Positions 25,438 to 33,654 are shown, counted from the first letter of the stretch. The stretch is 64,000 nucleotides of DNA from Cauispirillum nitrogeniifigens (GCF_049800675.1 NZ_JBLOOT010000006.1:186001-250000); one strand, 5' to 3'. A program made the numbers and translations. The notes: generated by a model not told the origin, from the sequence alone.

Positions 25438-27182
25438 TGCCGACGCCTGCCGATCTGTCGTCCGCGCCCATCCTGGTGGTCGACGACAACCCCACCAACG
25501 TGGCCCTGCTGCGGGCCCTGCTGACCGCCGACGGCTATACCAACATCACCAGCGAGACGGTGCCCGAGCGGGCGTTGGAACTGGCGGCGGGGAAAGCCTT
25601 CGATCTGGTGCTGCTGGACATCAACATGCCCGGCATGGACGGCTTCGAGCTGATGGAGCGCCTGCGCGACAGCGTCGAGGCCTACCTGCCGGTGATCGTG
25701 CTGACCGCCCAGTCCGATCCCGAGACGCGCATGCGTGCCCTGGGGGCCGGGGCGCGCGACTTCCTCAGCAAGCCGTTCGACCGCCTGGAGGTGCTGCACC
25801 GCATCCGCAACACCCTGGAGGCCCGCCTGTTCTACCGTGCCCGCCGCGAACAGGCGGCGGACCTGGAGCTACAGGTGGCGGCGAGGGTCGAGGATCTGGC
25901 GCGCGTCGCCCGCACCGATCCCATCACCGGCCTGCCCAACCGCCGCGCCGTGCGCGAGGAACTGGCCGACCAGCTGTGCACGGGGGTGGGGTCGCTGCTG
26001 TTCCTGGCCGTGCGCGGCATCACCCGCGTCAACGACGCCCTGGGCTACACGGTCGGCGAGCAGCTTCTCCGCGCCTGCGGGGAGCGCCTGAAGGCGGTGA
26101 TGCCCTATGGCGCGGTGGTCGGCGCCTGGGGCGGCAGCCAGTTCGTCATCGTCGGACCGGGGGTCGATGCCAGCACCCTGTCGCACGAGGTCGCCTGCGC
26201 CTTCGCCCAGCCGTTCGAGATCGAGGACAGCGAGCTTCTGCTGGACTGCTCCATCGGTTCCTGCCGCTTCCCCGCCGATGGCAGCGACCCGGACCGTCTG
26301 GTGCAGCGCGCCGCCCTGGCGCTGTTTCACGGCTCGCGGCAGGAAGGCATCCGCCATCGCCCGTTCAGCCCCGGCATGGAGGAGGAGGCCAACCACCGCC
26401 TCGCCCTGGAGCGCGACCTGCGCACCGCCGTGCGCGACGGCCAGCTCCTGCTGCACTACCAGCCCAAGGTGCTGCTGAACGGCGGCGCGGCGAAGGGCAT
26501 GGAGGCGCTGCTGCGCTGGCGCCATCCCGTCCTCGGCATGGTGTCCCCGGCGGACTTCGTGCCGCTGGCCGAGGAGACGGGCGCCATCGTCGGCATCGGC
26601 CAGTGGGTGCTGCACGCCGCCTGCGCCGAAGCCGCCGCCCTGCATGCCGAGGGGCATGAGGGCCTGCGCGTGGCCATCAACGTGTCCGGCCGCCAGTTCG
26701 ACGAGCCCGACCTCGTGCGCACGTTCCGCGATGTCCTCGACAGCACCGGCCTGCCCGGCGCCGCGCTGGAGGTGGAGATCACCGAGACGGTGCTGGTCAA
26801 CGATATTGCCCGCGCGCGCAAGGTGCTGACGGCCCTCCGCGATCTGGGGGCGACCATCGCCATCGACGACTTCGGCACCGGCTACTCGTCGTTGGCCTAC
26901 CTGCGCCAGTTGCCGATCAACACCCTGAAGATCGACCAGTCCTTCGTCCGCACCGTCACCGACAGCCCCGACCAGCAGGCCATCGTCCGCGCCATCGTCG
27001 CCCTGGCCGACAGCCTGGGCCTGGCGGTGGTGGCCGAAGGCGTGGAAACGGCAGGCCACGCCGCCTTCCTGGCCAGCCTGGGTTGCCTCTACGCCCAGGG
27101 CTACCACTTCGCCCGCCCGATGCCGCCGGACCAGTTCAGGGGGTGGCTTCAGGATGGCGGTGCCATGCCAAGGCAATCCTGA
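25434..27182 (+). CDS. Response regulator with degenerate GGDEF and EAL domains (cyclic-di-GMP phosphodiesterase candidate)
   Basis: 582 residues. The receiver domain (10-125) has acid pocket Asp17/Asp18, phospho-acceptor Asp62 and Lys113. A GGDEF domain (about 155-310) has the signature reduced to GGSQF (233-237), so cyclase activity is unlikely. The EAL domain (about 325-570) has EALLRW (357-362), NVSGRQF (Asn416), E450, DDFGTGYSSL (478-487), Lys499 and VAEGVET (533-539), so the phosphodiesterase site looks intact. The ATG at 25434 has GGAGGGG eight bases upstream and overlaps the kinase stop, marking it as the cognate output. It would lower cyclic-di-GMP on phosphorylation, affecting motility or exopolysaccharide; direction of regulation is inferred. 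Confidence 0.92.
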   Translation: MMPTPADLSSAPILVVDDNPTNVALLRALLTADGYTNITSETVPERALELAAGKAFDLVLLDINMPGMDGFELMERLRDSVEAYLPVIVLTAQSDPETRMRALGAGARDFLSKPFDRLEVLHRIRNTLEARLFYRARREQAADLELQVAARVEDLARVARTDPITGLPNRRAVREELADQLCTGVGSLLFLAVRGITRVNDALGYTVGEQLLRACGERLKAVMPYGAVVGAWGGSQFVIVGPGVDASTLSHEVACAFAQPFEIEDSELLLDCSIGSCRFPADGSDPDRLVQRAALALFHGSRQEGIRHRPFSPGMEEEANHRLALERDLRTAVRDGQLLLHYQPKVLLNGGAAKGMEALLRWRHPVLGMVSPADFVPLAEETGAIVGIGQWVLHAACAEAAALHAEGHEGLRVAINVSGRQFDEPDLVRTFRDVLDSTGLPGAALEVEITETVLVNDIARARKVLTALRDLGATIAIDDFGTGYSSLAYLRQLPINTLKIDQSFVRTVTDSPDQQAIVRAIVALADSLGLAVVAEGVETAGHAAFLASLGCLYAQGYHFARPMPPDQFRGWLQDGGAMPRQS

Positions 27183-27326
27183 GCGACGGGATCAGGTGAA
27201 GGAGGGGGGAACGGGCTGAACCACCCAGCGTTCTGCCCCCATGCAGCGTAGCCCCCGGCGACCGCATATGCACCAGCGGGAACCACGCTCTCGACTTTGG
27301 CGCCGACCCCGTGTGCCGCGGGTCGG

Positions 27327-27650
27327 CTACTGGATGCCCGTTGCGCGGGCGGCATCCAGGAGGCGGGCCTTCGGGCGGCCGGCGCAATAGTCGATCAACC
27401 GACCGGCAAAGCTTTGGATGCCGGAGAACTTCAGCACCGTGTCCCCGCTGACGCCGCTCAGGTAGCCATCCAGCCACATGAACAAGACTCCAAGATCATC
27501 CTCCGAGGCGGTCTCGGCGTCGGTCAAGAAGTCGCCGCAGGACATCGCGCCGAGGTCCAGATGGTCGTCGCTCAGCTTCTTCTGCGCAAAGGCCTCGGAG
27601 GCGAACAGCAGCGGCAGCGCAACGACGGTTGCAGCAAGAAAAGCCTTCAT
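27327..27650 (-). CDS. HdeA/HdeB-like small periplasmic protein
   Basis: 107 residues with a clear signal peptide (residues 1-22, cleavage after EAFA). The mature part has two Cys (Cys38 in MSCGDFL, Cys89 in LIDYCA) that could form one disulfide, plus the W-L-D-G-Y-L-S-G segment and the L-x-x-Y-C spacing seen in HdeA-family acid-stress chaperones. The start at 27650 has GGGGGAATATC upstream. It is monocistronic and convergent with the EAL-domain gene. The chaperone role is by family resemblance only; many alphaproteobacterial members are uncharacterised. Confidence 0.65.
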   Translation of the reverse strand: MKAFLAATVVALPLLFASEAFAQKKLSDDHLDLGAMSCGDFLTDAETASEDDLGVLFMWLDGYLSGVSGDTVLKFSGIQSFAGRLIDYCAGRPKARLLDAARATGIQ

Positions 27651-27804
27651 GATATTCCCCCCCAATAGATGATTTAGTCTGCTGTACCCTATCATCGGAC
27701 AGGATCCCGGAAAAGAGGTAACCGCCTCCAATTCCACCCTTCCTGCGGCTGGTCGCGGCGCCGGTGCCGATCGAAGCCGTAGGGGCACGCGAACTTTTTT
27801 CCCT

Positions 27805-27846
27805 TAGATCAACGGACCCAAACGCGTGTTCGGGTCCGTTGATCTA
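27805..27846. repeat. Long perfect palindrome upstream of the HdeA-like gene
   Basis: Fifteen-base arms tagatcaacggaccc (27805-27819) and gggtccgttgatcta (27832-27846) match perfectly around a 12-base loop. A tttttt run lies just before it on the plus strand, i.e. on the wrong side for a plus-strand terminator. It lies 13 bases from a second palindromic element and may belong to the same extragenic repeat. Confidence 0.85.
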
Positions 27847-27859
27847 GGTCTTTGATGCG

Positions 27860-27907
27860 GCGCATCGTTTACGCGGAAAACCGGGTCCACTTTTCCGCAC
27901 GATGCGC
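27860..27907. repeat. Nested palindromic (REP/RIME-like) element at the cysS 3' end
   Basis: Outer arms gcgcatcgt/acgatgcgc (27860-27868 with 27899-27907) and inner arms gcggaaaa/ttttccgc (27873-27880 with 27891-27898) make one long hairpin with a ttac bulge and loop ccgggtccac. The minus-strand core, GGAAAAGTGGACCCGGTTTTCC, resembles the dispersed extragenic palindromes common in Rhizobiales genomes. Its right edge touches the cysS stop codon. It may act as an mRNA 3'-end stabiliser; copy number is not visible from one window. Confidence 0.7.
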
Positions 27908-29445
27908 TACCGCGCCAGCATCCACTCCCACTCCGTCCCCTGCGGGCCGTCCTTGATCTCCACGCCGGCTTCGGTGAGCTGGGCGCGGATGGCGTCGGCC
28001 TGGGCGAAGTCCTTGGCCTTGCGGGCGTCGGCGCGGGCCTGGATGAGGGCAGCGATGTCGTCTTCGGTGGCGGTGGCATGGGCCGGGCGCAGGGCGAGGT
28101 CGCCGGGCGCGGTGGTCAGCAGGCGCAGGCCCAGCAGCAGATCGGCCAGGGCGGCGAGGCGGAGCTGATCCTCGGCCGTCAGTTTCTTGTCGTCGAGCAA
28201 CTCGCCCAGGGCGACCAGGGCGCGCGGGGTGTGCAGGTCGTCGGCGACGGCGGCGTCCATGTCGGCGACGTAGCGGCGCGCGGCGTCCGACAGGCCCTGT
28301 TCCAGGGTGGCGCGGATGTAGGAGAACGGGCCGCCGCTTTGGAACCTGTACTCGGCGGCGACGCGCAGCCAGTCAGGGGCGCCGACCTCGGCCTTCAGGC
28401 GGTCGATCTTCAGCAGCAGGCGGCGCAGGTGCGACCGCGCCCCGGCCAGCGCCTCCCACGAGAACTCCAGGTTGGAGCGGTAGGAGGCGGTGAGCAGGAA
28501 CAGGCGGTAGGCCAGCGGATGGACGCCACGGTCGACCAGGCTTTGCAGGGTCAGGAAGTTGCCCTTGGACTTGGACATCTTCTCGTCCTCGCCGCCGTCG
28601 GAGCGCAGGACCAGGAACTCGTTGTGCATCCACCAGTTGGCGCCGCTGTCGTGGGTGCAGGTGTAGGCCTGGTTCTGGGCGATCTCGTTGACGTGGTGGA
28701 CCTGGCGGTGGTCGATGCCGCCGGTGTGGATGTCGAACTGCCGGCCCAGGTACTTCATGGCCATGACCGAGCATTCCAGGTGCCAGCCCGGCGCGCCGAC
28801 GCCCCACGGCGTGTGCCATTCCATCAGCCGCTGCTTGTCCTTGGGGCTGAAGCGCCAGACCGCGAAGTCGGTCGGGTTGCGCTTGCCCTCCGGCCCGGCG
28901 ACGCGCTTTCCGGCCTCCTGGCCCTCCAGGTCGAGCAGGCCGAGCTTGCCGTAGTCCGGCACCTTGGAGGTGTCGAAGTACACCCCGTCCTCCAGCACAT
29001 AGGTCGCCCCGTGCCGTTCCAGGTGGTGGGCGAAGTCGATCATCTCCTGGATGTGATCGGTGGCCTTGGACCACAGCGACGGCGGCATGATGTTCAGCCG
29101 CCCCAGGTCGTCCTTGAACGCCACCGTGTAGTGCTCGGCGATGTCCCAGACGGTCTTGCTCTGGCGCTGGGCCGACAGCTCCATCTTGTCGTCGCCTTCG
29201 TCGGCGTCGGAGGTCAGGTGCCCAACGTCGGTGATGTTGATGACGTGCACGACGTTGTAGCCCCGCCACGCCAGGGTGCGGCGCAGGGTGTCGACGAAGA
29301 CGTAGGCGCGCAGGTTGCCGATGTGGGCGTAGTTGTAGACCGTCGGCCCGCAGCTGTAGATCCGCACCGCCGCAGGGTCGATGGGCGCGAACTCGCGCAG
29401 GTCGCGGCCAAGGGAGTTGAACAGGCGGAGCGGGGTCGAGGTCAT
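27907..29445 (-). CDS. cysS: Cysteinyl-tRNA synthetase
   Basis: Charges tRNA-Cys. 512 residues, slightly longer than the E. coli enzyme. HIGH-type motif HIGN at 41-44 in YNYAHIGNLRAYVF, zinc ligand Cys32 (SCGPTVY), later zinc-site elements in HLECSVMAMKYLG and HTGGIDHRQVHHVNEIAQ, and DEKMSKSKGNFLTL (about residue 290). It ends with the DALR-like C-terminal region (QARADARKAKDFAQADAIRAQL). It is monocistronic on the minus strand; the stop abuts a long palindrome and a strong terminator of another gene lies upstream. Confidence 0.97.
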   Translation of the reverse strand: MTSTPLRLFNSLGRDLREFAPIDPAAVRIYSCGPTVYNYAHIGNLRAYVFVDTLRRTLAWRGYNVVHVINITDVGHLTSDADEGDDKMELSAQRQSKTVWDIAEHYTVAFKDDLGRLNIMPPSLWSKATDHIQEMIDFAHHLERHGATYVLEDGVYFDTSKVPDYGKLGLLDLEGQEAGKRVAGPEGKRNPTDFAVWRFSPKDKQRLMEWHTPWGVGAPGWHLECSVMAMKYLGRQFDIHTGGIDHRQVHHVNEIAQNQAYTCTHDSGANWWMHNEFLVLRSDGGEDEKMSKSKGNFLTLQSLVDRGVHPLAYRLFLLTASYRSNLEFSWEALAGARSHLRRLLLKIDRLKAEVGAPDWLRVAAEYRFQSGGPFSYIRATLEQGLSDAARRYVADMDAAVADDLHTPRALVALGELLDDKKLTAEDQLRLAALADLLLGLRLLTTAPGDLALRPAHATATEDDIAALIQARADARKAKDFAQADAIRAQLTEAGVEIKDGPQGTEWEWMLAR

Positions 29446-29499
29446 CGGCGTCCTGCGGGCTGGGGTGCGAAGAGGTGCTTTATCGCACGCCCGGCGGCG

Positions 29500-29527
29500 A
29501 AAAAAAACCCGCCGGAGGGCCGGCGGG
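29500..29527 (-). terminator. Rho-independent terminator
   Basis: On the minus strand an 8-bp GC stem (cccgccgg at 29508-29515, ccggcggg at 29520-29527, loop of four) is followed by eight T (complement of the A-run 29507-29500). It ends the transcript of the membrane/coiled-coil protein gene at 29556-30095. Confidence 0.9.
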
Positions 29528-29555
29528 CACAGTTGGGGAGGATGCCGTCGGTGGG

Positions 29556-30095
29556 TCAGATCTTCGGCGCCGGCGTGGCGGAACTGAAGGTCATCAGGCT
29601 GCGGGCCTCGGCGATGAAGGCTTCGGTGGTGGCGATGCGGCGGTTGATCTCGCCCCGGTCGGCCTCCAGGCGGGCCTGCTCGGACTCCAGGACCACGCGG
29701 CGGTCGGTGGATGGCAGCGGGTCGCCGGGCATCGGCTTGCGCGGCGGGACGTGCGCCGGCTGGGCCAGAACGGCGGCCAGATCCCGCAGCTCGACCCGCA
29801 CCAGTTCCAGTTCGCGGGTGCGGGTTTCCAGGCGGGCGCGCAGGCTTTCCAGCAGCACCATCTGGCGCGCCAGGGTGTTGGACAGCGCCTCCTGGACGCC
29901 CGGCGGGGCGACCACATGCGCCGCCACAGTGGGCGGGGCGGAGATGGCCGGCGCCGTGGTGGCCGGGTCGGGAACCCGGCCGTTGGCGGCGACGATCAGC
30001 CAGCCCGCCAGGACGGCGGTGACGCCGCCGGCCACAAGGGTCCGCACGCCCGGAAGAAGGGGCCCGGTCTGGAAGGCGGAGGTGAATCTTCGCAT
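29556..30095 (-). CDS. Membrane-anchored coiled-coil protein of unknown function
   Basis: 179 residues, not recognised. One N-terminal membrane segment (about 17-38, VRTLVAGGVTAVLAGWLIVAA) is followed by an Ala/Pro/Thr-rich linker (about 40-68). Two heptad-rich helical segments follow: about 68-110 (LARQMVLLESLRARLETRTREL) and 130-165 (ESEQARLEADRGEINRRIATTE), split by a Pro-rich break. Topology suggests a small periplasmic or cytoplasmic coiled coil tethered to the inner membrane. It lies 45 bases after the CBM2-like gene in the same direction and ends at a strong terminator, so the two are probably one transcript. Function unknown. Confidence 0.7.
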   Translation of the reverse strand: MRRFTSAFQTGPLLPGVRTLVAGGVTAVLAGWLIVAANGRVPDPATTAPAISAPPTVAAHVVAPPGVQEALSNTLARQMVLLESLRARLETRTRELELVRVELRDLAAVLAQPAHVPPRKPMPGDPLPSTDRRVVLESEQARLEADRGEINRRIATTEAFIAEARSLMTFSSATPAPKI

Positions 30096-30140
30096 GGCGA
30101 AAACCCTTGCGGCGGCGGGGTGAGGGGGGTGCGGCGGCGG

Positions 30141-31052
30141 TCAGAGAAGCCAGTCGTCGCGGGGCGGCAGCGGCGGAAAAGGCGAGTGCTGGCCGGGTTC
30201 CTGGAGGGGGGAGGCGGCCGGGCGGGCCGATGACCTCGATCGGGCAGGCTCCTGCACGGGATCAGCGTCGGTCGCGGGCACGCGACGAGCGTCCGTGGCG
30301 GTTCCGCACGACCCGCCGGCGGCGGGGGTGGGCTGCGGAACCGACGTCGAGCCGTTCGAGGACAAGCTCGACGAGCCTGCGCAGAAAGGGTCGCAGTTCT
30401 CGTTGGCCGGGCGGGCCAGAGGCATGCGGTCGCCCATTCCCAGCAGGCCCTGGACGCGGGTCATGGCGCCGCCTTCAAAGTACATCCAGTCGACCCGCGC
30501 CAGCAGGTCGCGGACCTCGCCGTCGTTCAGCACCAGGCCGTCGGTGGCCGACAGGCCGTGGTCGCAGTTGGCGGGGACGCGGTCGGCGGCGCTGGTCGAC
30601 ACGAAGGGGCGCTTGGCGCCGGCGGCCGGGGTGCGATCCGGGAAGGCGACCACGGTGTCGGCGGGGTCGGTCCACGGACCCTCCTCGTCGGCATCGTCGT
30701 CGTCCTCGTCGCTGACGAACAGCGGCAGGCGTGCGGCATTGCCGCAGGCGGTGAAGCTGACCGTGGCCGTACCGCCGGGCAGCAGGGCCGGGCCGCCGGA
30801 CAGCGGCGCGAGGGTATAGATGCCCTCGGTCTCGGCCACGATGACGGCATCGTGGATCTCGATCAGGGCGACGTCGAAGAAGTCGAAGGTGACCTGCCAG
30901 TCCGTGATCGGCGCGGCGCCCGCGTTGGTCACGGCGATGGTGGCCTCGAACCCGTTCTTCCACTTCCGTGCGACGGAATAGTCAATCTGGAGGGGCATGA
31001 TGGGTGCATTCCCGAGGTTGGGGTGGAGGGGGGACCGCCCGGAACTATCCAT
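30141..31052 (-). CDS. Protein with N-terminal CBM2-like (cellulose-binding type 2) domain and disordered tail, no signal peptide
   Basis: 303 residues. Residues about 21-115 read like carbohydrate-binding module family 2: LQIDYSVARKWKNGFEATIA, VTNAGAAPITDWQVTFDF, then LLPGGTATVSFTACG, with Trp31 and Trp52 at binding-face-like positions. An acidic run (115-124, DEDDDDADEE) follows, then a Pro/Ser/Thr-rich region with several Cys (NCDHG, ENCDPFC, GGSCG). There is no signal peptide or membrane helix, which is odd for a CBM2. The start at 31052 has GGAGAG seven bases upstream; 30998 starts closer to the domain but lacks a clear SD. It is probably co-transcribed with the downstream coiled-coil gene. 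Function unknown; CBM2 assignment by pattern. Confidence 0.65.
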   Translation of the reverse strand: MDSSGRSPLHPNLGNAPIMPLQIDYSVARKWKNGFEATIAVTNAGAAPITDWQVTFDFFDVALIEIHDAVIVAETEGIYTLAPLSGGPALLPGGTATVSFTACGNAARLPLFVSDEDDDDADEEGPWTDPADTVVAFPDRTPAAGAKRPFVSTSAADRVPANCDHGLSATDGLVLNDGEVRDLLARVDWMYFEGGAMTRVQGLLGMGDRMPLARPANENCDPFCAGSSSLSSNGSTSVPQPTPAAGGSCGTATDARRVPATDADPVQEPARSRSSARPAASPLQEPGQHSPFPPLPPRDDWLL

Positions 31053-31383
31053 TCGGTCTCTCCGCACTCAGAGATACTGCCCACATGGTTAAGGGAGGGT
31101 TAGCGGAGGAAGAAAAACTTTGGCAAAGGAGGGTCTTATTGTCCCAGGGAATGGGGTAATAGTCCATCGTAAGAGGTACATGGTGGAATGTTGCTCCAAT
31201 ATTGTCATTGTTTACACGGCTTTTTATGCATGAATAGGACCGTATAGTGCGTTTCTGGCGATTTTAAGGCGCGGCACGCCCCTCTTGGCCTCTCCTTCCG
31301 GCGGAGGGCGCATCCGGGGCGCGGCCCGGAACGTTGGCTTCGGCGGAGGGTTCCACTCCTGAAGATGAGGCCGAGGAGGGATG
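31053..31383. promoter_or_regulatory. AT-rich divergent intergenic region
   Basis: 331 bases between the CBM2-like gene (minus) and the Sel1 lipoprotein (plus). Positions about 31080-31265 are strikingly A/T-rich compared with the flanks, so both promoters probably lie here. A TATAGT hexamer sits at about 31243, but no convincing -35 partner was found. No gene seen. Confidence 0.4.
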
Positions 31384-32562
31384 ATGCTGCGCCGACGCTC
31401 GCGGATGCCAGGAGCCGCCGGGCTGTGCCTTGCCCTTGCCGTGGCGGGGTGCGCCGATCTCAAGCAGCGGCTTGATCGTGCCGACGAGAACCTGCGCGGC
31501 TTCTTCGGCACCAACGTCACCGCCCCGCCGGCCGCCGTGGTGGCCGAGGCGCCCGCCGTGCCCACGCCGGCACCGAAGCCCCGCCCGACGTCGCCCCTGG
31601 CCCAGGCCGAGGCCGACTGGTCGGCCGGGCGCTTCCAGCAGGCGGTGGCCCGCCTGCGCCCGCTGGCCGAGGAGGGGGATGCCGGCGCCCAGTATCGCCT
31701 GGGGCTGGCCCATGCCCAGGGGCGGGGTGTCGAGCGTGACACCGTCGCGGCCCTGGCGTGGTGGCACCGGGCGGCAATCCAGGGCAACGCTGAGGCCCAG
31801 TACCAGATCGGCCAGGCTTACCTGAGCGGCGAGGGGGTGGAGGAGGACACGGGCCTGGCCTCCGCGTGGCTGGCGCGCGCGGCGGCGCGGAACCATGCGC
31901 CGGCCACCTACCGGCTGGCCCAGGTCTATCAGGCCCGCGCCGCCACCACCGACGACGAGGCCGAGCGCCGCGCCGGTCTGGTTCTGCTGGAGCGCGCCGC
32001 CGAGCAGGGACACCCCGAGGCGCAGATGCGTATCGGCGAGGCCTATGCCACTGGTCGGGAGGGCGTATCGCGCGATCCGGCGTGGGCCGTCCGCTGGTTC
32101 GGCAAGGCGGCGCGTCAGGGCGTGCCGGCGGCGCGGGCCCGCTTGGGCGCTGCCCATGCCACGGGCGAGGGGGCGCCGCAGGACCCCATCCTTGCCGCCG
32201 CGTGGTATCGGCTGGCCGCCGCCGCCGGGCATGCCGACGCCGAACAGGCCCTGAGCACCGTGGAAGGGGGACTCGCCCCGGATCAGCGGACGCAGGCCGA
32301 ACGCCTGTCGGCCCGCCTGGCGGCCCAGCCGGGGCGCGGATATGCCGACGTGCCTACCGTGCTCTACGTGCAGACGGCCCTGGCGGAGCGGGGCTTCGAC
32401 GTCGGCGCGCCCGACGGCCTGATGGGCGCCGCCACCCGCCGCGCCCTGGTGGCGTGGCAGCGGGAGAAGGGGCTGGAGGCCGATGGTGTCATCGGCCCGC
32501 GCGTCCTCTCCGCCCTGCGCGGCGCCCAGGCCCCCACGCAGGAAGCCCGGCGGTCGGAGTAG
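31384..32562 (+). CDS. Sel1-repeat lipoprotein with C-terminal peptidoglycan-binding domain
   Basis: 392 residues. The signal peptide has lipobox LAVAGC, so the mature protein is lipid-anchored. After a Pro/Ala linker come about five Sel1-like repeats (AGAQYRLGLAHAQGRGVERD, AEAQYQIGQAYLSGEGVEED, PEAQMRIGEAYATGREGVSRD and others). The C-terminal PG_binding_1 domain reads VLYVQTALAERGFDVGAPDG and AATRRALVAWQREKGL. The combination suggests an outer-membrane lipoprotein that touches the cell wall and scaffolds other envelope proteins. AGGAGGG precedes two ATGs; the second (31384) has the better spacing. It is divergent from the CBM2-like gene and convergent with the ferritin-like genes. Confidence 0.85.
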   Translation: MLRRRSRMPGAAGLCLALAVAGCADLKQRLDRADENLRGFFGTNVTAPPAAVVAEAPAVPTPAPKPRPTSPLAQAEADWSAGRFQQAVARLRPLAEEGDAGAQYRLGLAHAQGRGVERDTVAALAWWHRAAIQGNAEAQYQIGQAYLSGEGVEEDTGLASAWLARAAARNHAPATYRLAQVYQARAATTDDEAERRAGLVLLERAAEQGHPEAQMRIGEAYATGREGVSRDPAWAVRWFGKAARQGVPAARARLGAAHATGEGAPQDPILAAAWYRLAAAAGHADAEQALSTVEGGLAPDQRTQAERLSARLAAQPGRGYADVPTVLYVQTALAERGFDVGAPDGLMGAATRRALVAWQREKGLEADGVIGPRVLSALRGAQAPTQEARRSE

Positions 32563-32565
32563 GGG

Positions 32566-33030
32566 CTACGCTGCCGACTGCTGGTGACGGCCGATCCACA
32601 CTTCGAGCTGGGCGACGTGCTCGGCCTCCTCCTCGGCGAACTCCTGCGCCATGGCGCGGATTTCCGGGTCGCTGGTGGCGGCGGCGATGTCGGCGTAGAA
32701 GGCGTAGCCCTGCTTCTCGCTTTCCAGGGCGATCTCCAGGGCGCGGCTGACGTGGAGGAAGGGGTCGGTGCCCTCGTAGCCGGCGGTTTCCGGCGACATG
32801 CCGTCGGGCCACAGCTCCGACGACGGCGGCAGGTCCGGCAGGTCGCGGAAACCACCCCGGCTGCGGGCGTCGGCCAGATGCAGGCGGGAGAACTCGGCCA
32901 TCTGGCGGAAGAAGGCGGCGACTTCGGCGTTGCCGTTCGTCAGGCAGGCTTCGGCCAGTTCGTCGAAGCGCAGGGCGGCTTCCAGTTCCAGGCGGATGGC
33001 GTGGGCGAGGAATTCCTCGATGGTCTGCAT
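32566..33030 (-). CDS. Ferritin-like (rubrerythrin-type) diiron protein, paralogue 1
   Basis: 154 residues in four helices of the ferritin-like fold. Candidate iron ligands are Glu15/Glu17 in helix 1 (LELEAALRFDELAE), Glu46 and His51 in helix 2 (QMAEFSRLHLADA), Glu100/Glu103 region in helix 3 (ALEIALESEKQGYAFY) and E135-x-x-H138 in helix 4 (AEEEAEHVAQLE). Helix 2 has E-x4-H rather than the classical E-x-x-H. No rubredoxin domain is present. Start ATG 33030 with GGGGAGC upstream. It is clearly paralogous to the next gene upstream (33151), from which it is 120 bases away, and follows korAB. It likely scavenges peroxide/O2 or handles iron; inferred. Confidence 0.8.
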   Translation of the reverse strand: MQTIEEFLAHAIRLELEAALRFDELAEACLTNGNAEVAAFFRQMAEFSRLHLADARSRGGFRDLPDLPPSSELWPDGMSPETAGYEGTDPFLHVSRALEIALESEKQGYAFYADIAAATSDPEIRAMAQEFAEEEAEHVAQLEVWIGRHQQSAA

Positions 33031-33150
33031 GGGTTGCTCCCCGGAAAAATGGAACGTCAGGTCACGAGTGCACCGCCCGGCGCCCGCACCTGAACCCTGG
33101 GGGAGCAAAGGGCTGCGGGCGGCCGGGTGATGGGCTTACTTTTAGTGAGA

Positions 33151-33654
33151 CTAATCTACTGCGGCCGGCGGGTCCATATCCTCCGACCAATGATCCGCCG
33201 GTGCCGGCGTGCGGGCCAGCCATCCCTCCAGAAGGGCGACGTGCTCGGCCTCCTCCTCGGCGAACTCGGCGGCCAGCGCCTTGATGGCCGCGTCGGGGCA
33301 CGTTGCGGCCACGTCGGCATAGAACGCCTGGCCGCGCCGTTCGCTGTCCACGGCCACGGACAGGGCGTGGAAAGGCGTCATCTTGTAGTGGGCGTCGAAG
33401 ACCTCCACCGTCTCCGGGCTTTCGGCGTCGGGCCACTTGTACTGCCACGGCGCCATGTGCGGCAGGTCCAGCCCCTCGGCGCGCTTGCGGGCATCGGCCA
33501 GGTGCAGGCGCGAATAGTGCGCCATCTTGCGGAACAGCTCGACCACCTCGCCGTTGTGGTGGACCTCCAGGGCGTCGGCCAGCTCGTCGAAGCGCACGGC
33601 CGACTCCTCTTCCAGGGTGATGGCGTGGGCCAGGAACTCGGGCAGGTCCTTCAT
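33151..33654 (-). CDS. Ferritin-like (rubrerythrin-type) diiron protein, paralogue 2, overlapping korB
   Basis: 167 residues, same fold and layout as the neighbouring paralogue. LEEESAVRFDELADAL (helix 1) is followed by RKMAHYSRLHLADARKRAEG (helix 2; His46 replaces the Glu of the paralogue, His51 kept), then VAVDSERRGQAFYADVA (helix 3) and AEEEAEHVALLEGW (helix 4, E135-x-x-H138). The C-terminal ~20 residues are acidic/Pro-rich. The start ATG shares four bases with the korB stop (ATGA), so translation is coupled to the oxidoreductase, a strong hint of a functional tie such as protecting the oxygen-sensitive Fe-S enzyme. That role is inference. Confidence 0.82.
   Translation of the reverse strand: MKDLPEFLAHAITLEEESAVRFDELADALEVHHNGEVVELFRKMAHYSRLHLADARKRAEGLDLPHMAPWQYKWPDAESPETVEVFDAHYKMTPFHALSVAVDSERRGQAFYADVAATCPDAAIKALAAEFAEEEAEHVALLEGWLARTPAPADHWSEDMDPPAAVD

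Noticed and set aside
25895..26370. Diguanylate cyclase activity of the GGDEF domain
   Set aside because: The signature is GGSQF, lacking the acidic metal ligands, so synthesis of cyclic-di-GMP is unlikely.
27805..27846. Palindrome as a rho-independent terminator
   Set aside because: The T-run lies on the 5' side on the plus strand and reads as A on the minus strand, so the geometry is wrong for either direction.
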